NCBI GenBank assembly: GCA_023436525.1
Contig: JAEZIW010000133.1
Location: 1 to 9,483 of the forward strand
Length of the DNA stretch: 9,483 bases
From: Bacillota bacterium
GTDB lineage: Bacteria; Bacillota; Clostridia; Christensenellales; SZUA-584
Reading direction: 5' to 3'
Below the pieces are notes generated by a model that did no database searches, was not told the origin of the DNA, and was given only the letters and a program-made list of their open reading frames with translations. Positions 6,550 through 9,483 of this stretch are shown piece by piece. A program made the translations under genes and the position numbers. Position 1 is the first letter of the stretch; every line of letters starts with the position of its first letter.

Positions 6550-6630
6550 ATTCTTAACCCCATTCCTTTTTCAAATCATTCCCGAACAGGTTTTGTTCAT
6601 TTCTTCACAAAAATCTCTTATTAGCAGTGA

Positions 6631-6651
6631 GGGCAGCCATTACGGCTGCCC
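6631..6651 (-). promoter_or_regulatory. Intercistronic stem-loop after the binding-protein gene
   Basis: A perfect 8-bp GC-rich stem GGGCAGCC/GGCTGCCC with a 5-nt loop lies about 25 nt past the stop of the binding-protein gene. No T-tract follows immediately on the minus strand (the next bases are TCACTGC), so it is not a standard terminator. Hairpins in this position are known to protect the 3' end of binding-protein mRNA and keep its level above that of distal genes; that role is inferred here. Confidence 0.7.
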
Positions 6652-6676
6652 CCATCTACCTAGATTGTCTAAATGC

Positions 6677-7822
6677 TTATTCGTACAGCAGTTTCGCGAT
6701 GTCTTCGTCTTTCATGTTGTCAACTGTGTAGTACTTGCAGCCTGTGTCAACAAGGGGCTCAACTTTTTCGCCGTTCAGAGTCTTCACAGCAAGTTCAATC
6801 GCCAAGTAGCCGATCATGTACGGATCCTGTGTCACAGCACCGTCGAACCAGCCTTTTTCGATTGCGTTCAGCAGCGTTGCGCCGGAGTCGAAACCAACAA
6901 CGATAACGTTCTTGTATTTTCCGCTTGCACGGTCAAGGTCAGAACCGTCGGTTGTTGCAGCCAGCATGCCGTCAACAGAACCGGAGTTTGTGCAGAACAC
7001 GCCAACGGGGTTCTTGGAAAGAACAGCCTGAGCAGCCGTCTGGCAGTCTGTTACGCTGGTGGAAGCCGCGATGGAAACAAGGATTTCAACCGCTACATCA
7101 CCGCTGGAAGCTTTCGCCCATTTGTCATGGCCGGTCACAGCAACAAGGCCGGACTGAGCCGCATCACAAAGCTCGAACATCTTGTTCACAAAACCGGTTG
7201 TACGGCCTGTGATAGAAGCAGATGTTGCATCCTGGCTGATAACGCTGATCACAACGGGTTTGCTCTTGGAAGCACCGGCAACAGCGTCTTTGATTTTCGC
7301 ATACATGTTTTCAGCTGCGAGAGCGCCGGCAGCTTCGTTATCTGTGGAAGCTGTGGAAACGATAGCGCCTTCGGGAGCATTCGGAACGCCGGAGTCAAAA
7401 CCGATAACCGGAATCTTCTTCTCGATGCAGGTGTTGAGCTGCTCGTTTAAGGATTCGGTATCAAGAGCCGCAAGACTCAGAGCCGCAGGGTTCTTCGCAA
7501 GAGCTGCGTTCACCATGTCAACCTGAACCTGAATATCCGACTCGGACGGAGGTCCGTCGAACGACATGTCCACATCATACTTTGCAGCAGCATCGGTAGC
7601 GCCAGCAAGCACTGTCTGCCAGAACTTGTGCTGGAAACCCTTGGAGATAACTGCAATGTACGGCTTAGCAGCAGGTGCTTCCGCCGACGGTTCTTCCGAA
7701 ACAACTGCCGAAGATTCAGCAGGAGCGGATTCGCTGGCCGAAGGAGACTGCTGCGGTGCTCCGCACGCAACCAGAGACAATACCATTGCCAATGTGAGCA
7801 TCATCAATAGAGCTTTTTTCAT
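6677..7822 (-). CDS. Sugar ABC transporter substrate-binding lipoprotein (RbsB-like)
   Basis: A 381-residue lipoprotein of the Peripla_BP_4 type. Residues 1-19 are a lipoprotein signal peptide ending in the lipobox LVAC, so C20 would be lipid-anchored at the outer face of the membrane. Residues 22-53 are a flexible Ser/Ala/Glu/Pro-rich linker. The mature domain begins at PYIAVISKGFQHKFWQ (54-69) and shows the two-lobed pattern: FDGPPSESD (88-96), PVIGFDSGVP (138-147), a ligand-type Arg in SITGRTTGF, and a second GFDSG near the C terminus. The family captures monosaccharides and polyols for RbsA/C-type transporters. The start at 7822 is chosen because a strong GAGGAGG lies 8 nt upstream and the signal peptide begins there; an 18-residue upstream extension is rejected. 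It lies 74 nt after the permease stop and before an mRNA hairpin, so it can be made in excess. Specificity cannot be read from sequence alone. Confidence 0.95.
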   Translation of the reverse strand: MKKALLMMLTLAMVLSLVACGAPQQSPSASESAPAESSAVVSEEPSAEAPAAKPYIAVISKGFQHKFWQTVLAGATDAAAKYDVDMSFDGPPSESDIQVQVDMVNAALAKNPAALSLAALDTESLNEQLNTCIEKKIPVIGFDSGVPNAPEGAIVSTASTDNEAAGALAAENMYAKIKDAVAGASKSKPVVISVISQDATSASITGRTTGFVNKMFELCDAAQSGLVAVTGHDKWAKASSGDVAVEILVSIAASTSVTDCQTAAQAVLSKNPVGVFCTNSGSVDGMLAATTDGSDLDRASGKYKNVIVVGFDSGATLLNAIEKGWFDGAVTQDPYMIGYLAIELAVKTLNGEKVEPLVDTGCKYYTVDNMKDEDIAKLLYE

Positions 7823-7828
7823 GTTTAT

Positions 7829-7867
7829 ATCCTCCTCTTTATTGTCCAACGGGAAATTCCCGAGGAT
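7829..7867 (-). promoter_or_regulatory. Strong ribosome binding site of the binding-protein gene with possible masking helix
   Basis: GAGGAGG (7831-7837) sits 8 nt before the ATG at 7822 and settles that start. GAGGAT of this site (7829-7834) can pair perfectly with ATCCTC (7862-7867) upstream in the same leader, and a small CGGGAATTTCCCG palindrome (7850-7862) lies between them. Pairing would hide the ribosome binding site. The helix is short and its function is speculative. Confidence 0.45.
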
Positions 7868-7896
7868 GTCATTCATTGTACCGATAAACGGTAACT

Positions 7897-8883
7897 TTAT
7901 GCCTTTTTAACCTGATTTCCTTTTCTGATACGGTACTGGTCAAGCAGCACAGCCGCGATAACAACAATACCTGTGAAGAACGTCTGCCAATGGCTCTGCA
8001 GCCCCATCGACATAAGCCCTTGCTTGAGCACACTCATGATGAACACACCGATAATGGTGCCGACCAGTGTGCCGGTGCCGCCGCTCATGCTCGTCCCGCC
8101 GATAACCACGCCCGCGATACCGAGAAGCTCAAGGCCGTTACCGGTGGAAGGAATGATGGAGGTGTACACCGCTGCGTACATCACGCCTGCAAGACCGCTG
8201 CAAAAACCGCAGAATGTGTAGACTGCCGTCAGCCACGGGCGGGTTTTGATACCCGACAGACGCGCCGCTTCTACGTTGGAACCGATCGCAAATGTATACC
8301 GGCCGAATTTTGTTTTATTCAGCAGCAGGAATGCGATAATAATGAACGCTGCCAGCCAGATAGCGCCGAGCGGAATGCCATCTGCCGTTTTGTAAAACAC
8401 ATTCTTGAACCAGCCTTCCGGCGTTCCGAACGTCGGATATCTCATGGTTTGAACCTTGGTCACAATGGCACCAAAGCCCATACCGATCATCATCATGCCC
8501 AATGTGGCAATGAACGGAGGCAGCTTTAAGTAAGCAACCATGATGCCGTTTAAAAAGCCCATGACGGTTGCCGTCAGAATAACGAGAACCAGGCAGGCAC
8601 CCATCGGCCAGCCAAGGCTGTTAAACGCATAGCCACCAAGCAGCGCCGCACACATCATGTTCGTGCCGAGTGAAAGATCAATACCGGCTGTAATGATAAC
8701 GAACGTCACGCCGATGGCCATAAATCCGATGAAGTAGGATCCGTCGAGAATATTGACCAAGTAATCTACTGAGAAGAAATTATTACCGAACGCTGAGAAG
8801 AAGATGTACAAGATGATAAGAACAGCCGGCGCCAGTAATTTTGTCCAATCAAGTCTTTTTTTTGCTACACTTTTGGTTTCCAT
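7897..8883 (-). CDS. Sugar ABC transporter permease (RbsC-like)
   Basis: A 328-residue, highly hydrophobic inner-membrane protein of the branched-type permease family (BPD_transp_2), with a first membrane segment at about 17-35 and several more to the C terminus. Diagnostic motifs of RbsC/XylH/MglC proteins are present: TAGIDLSLG (65-73), PPFIATLG (122-129), the cytoplasmic coupling loop FGRYTFAIGSNVEAARLSGI (193-212), and a Gly-rich stretch ending GTIIGVFIMSVLKQGL (275-290). It would form the channel with the ATPase encoded upstream and receive sugar from the lipoprotein encoded downstream. The start at 8883 follows the ATPase stop by 9 nt, with a TGAGG overlapping that stop as the ribosome binding site. 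Normal length and no defect seen. Confidence 0.95.
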   Translation of the reverse strand: METKSVAKKRLDWTKLLAPAVLIILYIFFSAFGNNFFSVDYLVNILDGSYFIGFMAIGVTFVIITAGIDLSLGTNMMCAALLGGYAFNSLGWPMGACLVLVILTATVMGFLNGIMVAYLKLPPFIATLGMMMIGMGFGAIVTKVQTMRYPTFGTPEGWFKNVFYKTADGIPLGAIWLAAFIIIAFLLLNKTKFGRYTFAIGSNVEAARLSGIKTRPWLTAVYTFCGFCSGLAGVMYAAVYTSIIPSTGNGLELLGIAGVVIGGTSMSGGTGTLVGTIIGVFIMSVLKQGLMSMGLQSHWQTFFTGIVVIAAVLLDQYRIRKGNQVKKA

Positions 8884-8892
8884 ACATTAACC

Positions 8893-9483
8893 TCACATAT
8901 TCATTGTTGCTAAAGTCATGATTTTTTCCTGTGTGACTTCGGCGATATCCAGTTCGCCGGTAACACTGCCTTCACACATCACAACGAGTCTGTCGCTCAT
9001 ACGAAGCAATTCGGGCATTTCAGACGATATCATGATGATCGATTTTCCTTCGGACGCAAGCGCGTTCATCAGCTTGTATATCTCCTGCTTGGCCCCAACG
9101 TCGATGCCGCGCGTTGGCTCATCGAATATCAGGATGTCGCTGTTTCTGATCAGCCATTTGGCTATAACGATCTTTTGCTGATTGCCGCCGGATAAGTTTC
9201 TGACCAGCTGTTTGCCCGACGGCGTCTTGATGTCAATCTTCTTTATGTATTCTTCCGTTATTGCGTCGATCTTTTTATCATTCGTAAAAGGGCCGCTCAT
9301 AAATTCGTCCATAGACGCCATCACGCAGTTGTCTCTTACGCTTAACCCAACTGAGAGTCCAAAGGCTTTTCTGTCTTCGGATAAATAACAGATACCGTGC
9401 GATATCGCATCGCTCGGCGATTTGATGTGGACTTTCTTTCCATCGACATAAACGTTTCCGCTTACTGAGGGATCAGCCCCAAA
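8893..9483 (-). CDS. Sugar ABC transporter ATP-binding protein (RbsA/MglA type), C-terminal part, cut by right edge
   Basis: 196 C-terminal residues are visible; the frame is open to the right edge, so the start and first ATPase domain are missing. The fragment is the second nucleotide-binding domain of a duplicated sugar ATPase of about 500 residues. Visible motifs are VYVDGKKVHI, the hallmark GICYLSEDRKAFGL, SVRDNCV, the ABC signature LSGGNQQK, Walker B plus D-loop ILIFDEPTRGIDVGAKQEIY, the SSEMPE switch region and SDRLVVM. The protein would energise the permease encoded just downstream (9-nt gap). An internal GTG at 9324 is not a start, because conserved family sequence continues upstream of it. 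The ATPase-permease-binding protein order is the same as in rbsACB. The operon promoter must lie beyond the right edge. Confidence 0.95.
   Translation of the reverse strand, partial: FGADPSVSGNVYVDGKKVHIKSPSDAISHGICYLSEDRKAFGLSVGLSVRDNCVMASMDEFMSGPFTNDKKIDAITEEYIKKIDIKTPSGKQLVRNLSGGNQQKIVIAKWLIRNSDILIFDEPTRGIDVGAKQEIYKLMNALASEGKSIIMISSEMPELLRMSDRLVVMCEGSVTGELDIAEVTQEKIMTLATMNM

Noticed and set aside
6631..6651. Stem-loop as a Rho-independent terminator
   Set aside because: No T-tract follows the stem directly; the only short T run is about 17 nt further on, and the downstream genes need read-through because no promoter is evident.
6386..7450. Plus-strand open frame of 354 codons antisense to the binding-protein gene
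   Set aside because: It lies opposite a clear lipoprotein gene and the end of the mutarotase gene, shows no recognisable motif, and is Cys/His/Arg-rich as expected of a reverse-strand shadow.
7823..7876. N-terminal extension of the binding protein by 18 codons
   Set aside because: It would put polar residues before the signal peptide and bury the GAGGAGG ribosome binding site.
1..9483. Mobile element, CRISPR array, tRNA or rRNA
   Set aside because: No transposase or integrase sequence, no regularly spaced repeat array and no tRNA/rRNA signature was seen on either strand.

Overview
The window is a leftward-transcribed (minus-strand) sugar or polyol uptake and catabolism operon, followed by the start of a response-regulator gene. 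The organism is probably a Bacillota of the class Clostridia. This is inferred from strong AGGAGG-type ribosome binding sites, a lipobox-bearing substrate-binding lipoprotein with a Ser/Ala/Glu/Pro-rich linker, a YesN-type regulator and very tight gene packing. The species cannot be named from this sequence.

Layout in transcription order (right to left): C-terminal half of an RbsA/MglA-type sugar ABC ATPase, cut by the right edge (8893-9483); RbsC-type permease (7897-8883); sugar-binding lipoprotein (6677-7822); an intercistronic stem-loop (6631-6651); an RbsD/FucU-family mutarotase (6103-6549); an FGGY carbohydrate kinase (4592-6103); a GatD-like zinc medium-chain dehydrogenase (3529-4578); an aldo/keto reductase (2504-3514); a GatZ/KbaZ-family protein (1233-2507); and a clear intrinsic terminator (1157-1193). 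Past the terminator, a strong sigma-70-type promoter (1066-1094), embedded in inverted and direct repeats, drives a YesN-like response regulator whose 3' part runs off the left edge (1-812). Every gene reads leftward; I found no credible plus-strand gene.

How the genes may work together: the transporter brings in a monosaccharide or polyol, and the FucU/RbsD-like protein equilibrates anomers. The aldo/keto reductase could reduce an aldose to a polyol, the GatD-like dehydrogenase could oxidise a polyol to a ketose, and the FGGY kinase could phosphorylate the ketose. The GatZ-family protein could then act as a ketohexose-6-phosphate 4-epimerase feeding fructose 6-phosphate into glycolysis; that activity has been reported for a family member in Agrobacterium. 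No GatY/KbaY catalytic aldolase subunit, PfkB-type kinase or PTS gene is present here, which argues against the classical galactitol/tagatose-bisphosphate route. The gene set is recognised with confidence; the order of reactions and the substrate are inference. The main things worth a second look are this enzyme combination, the aldo/keto reductase's altered cofactor pocket, and the repeat-rich promoter of the regulator.
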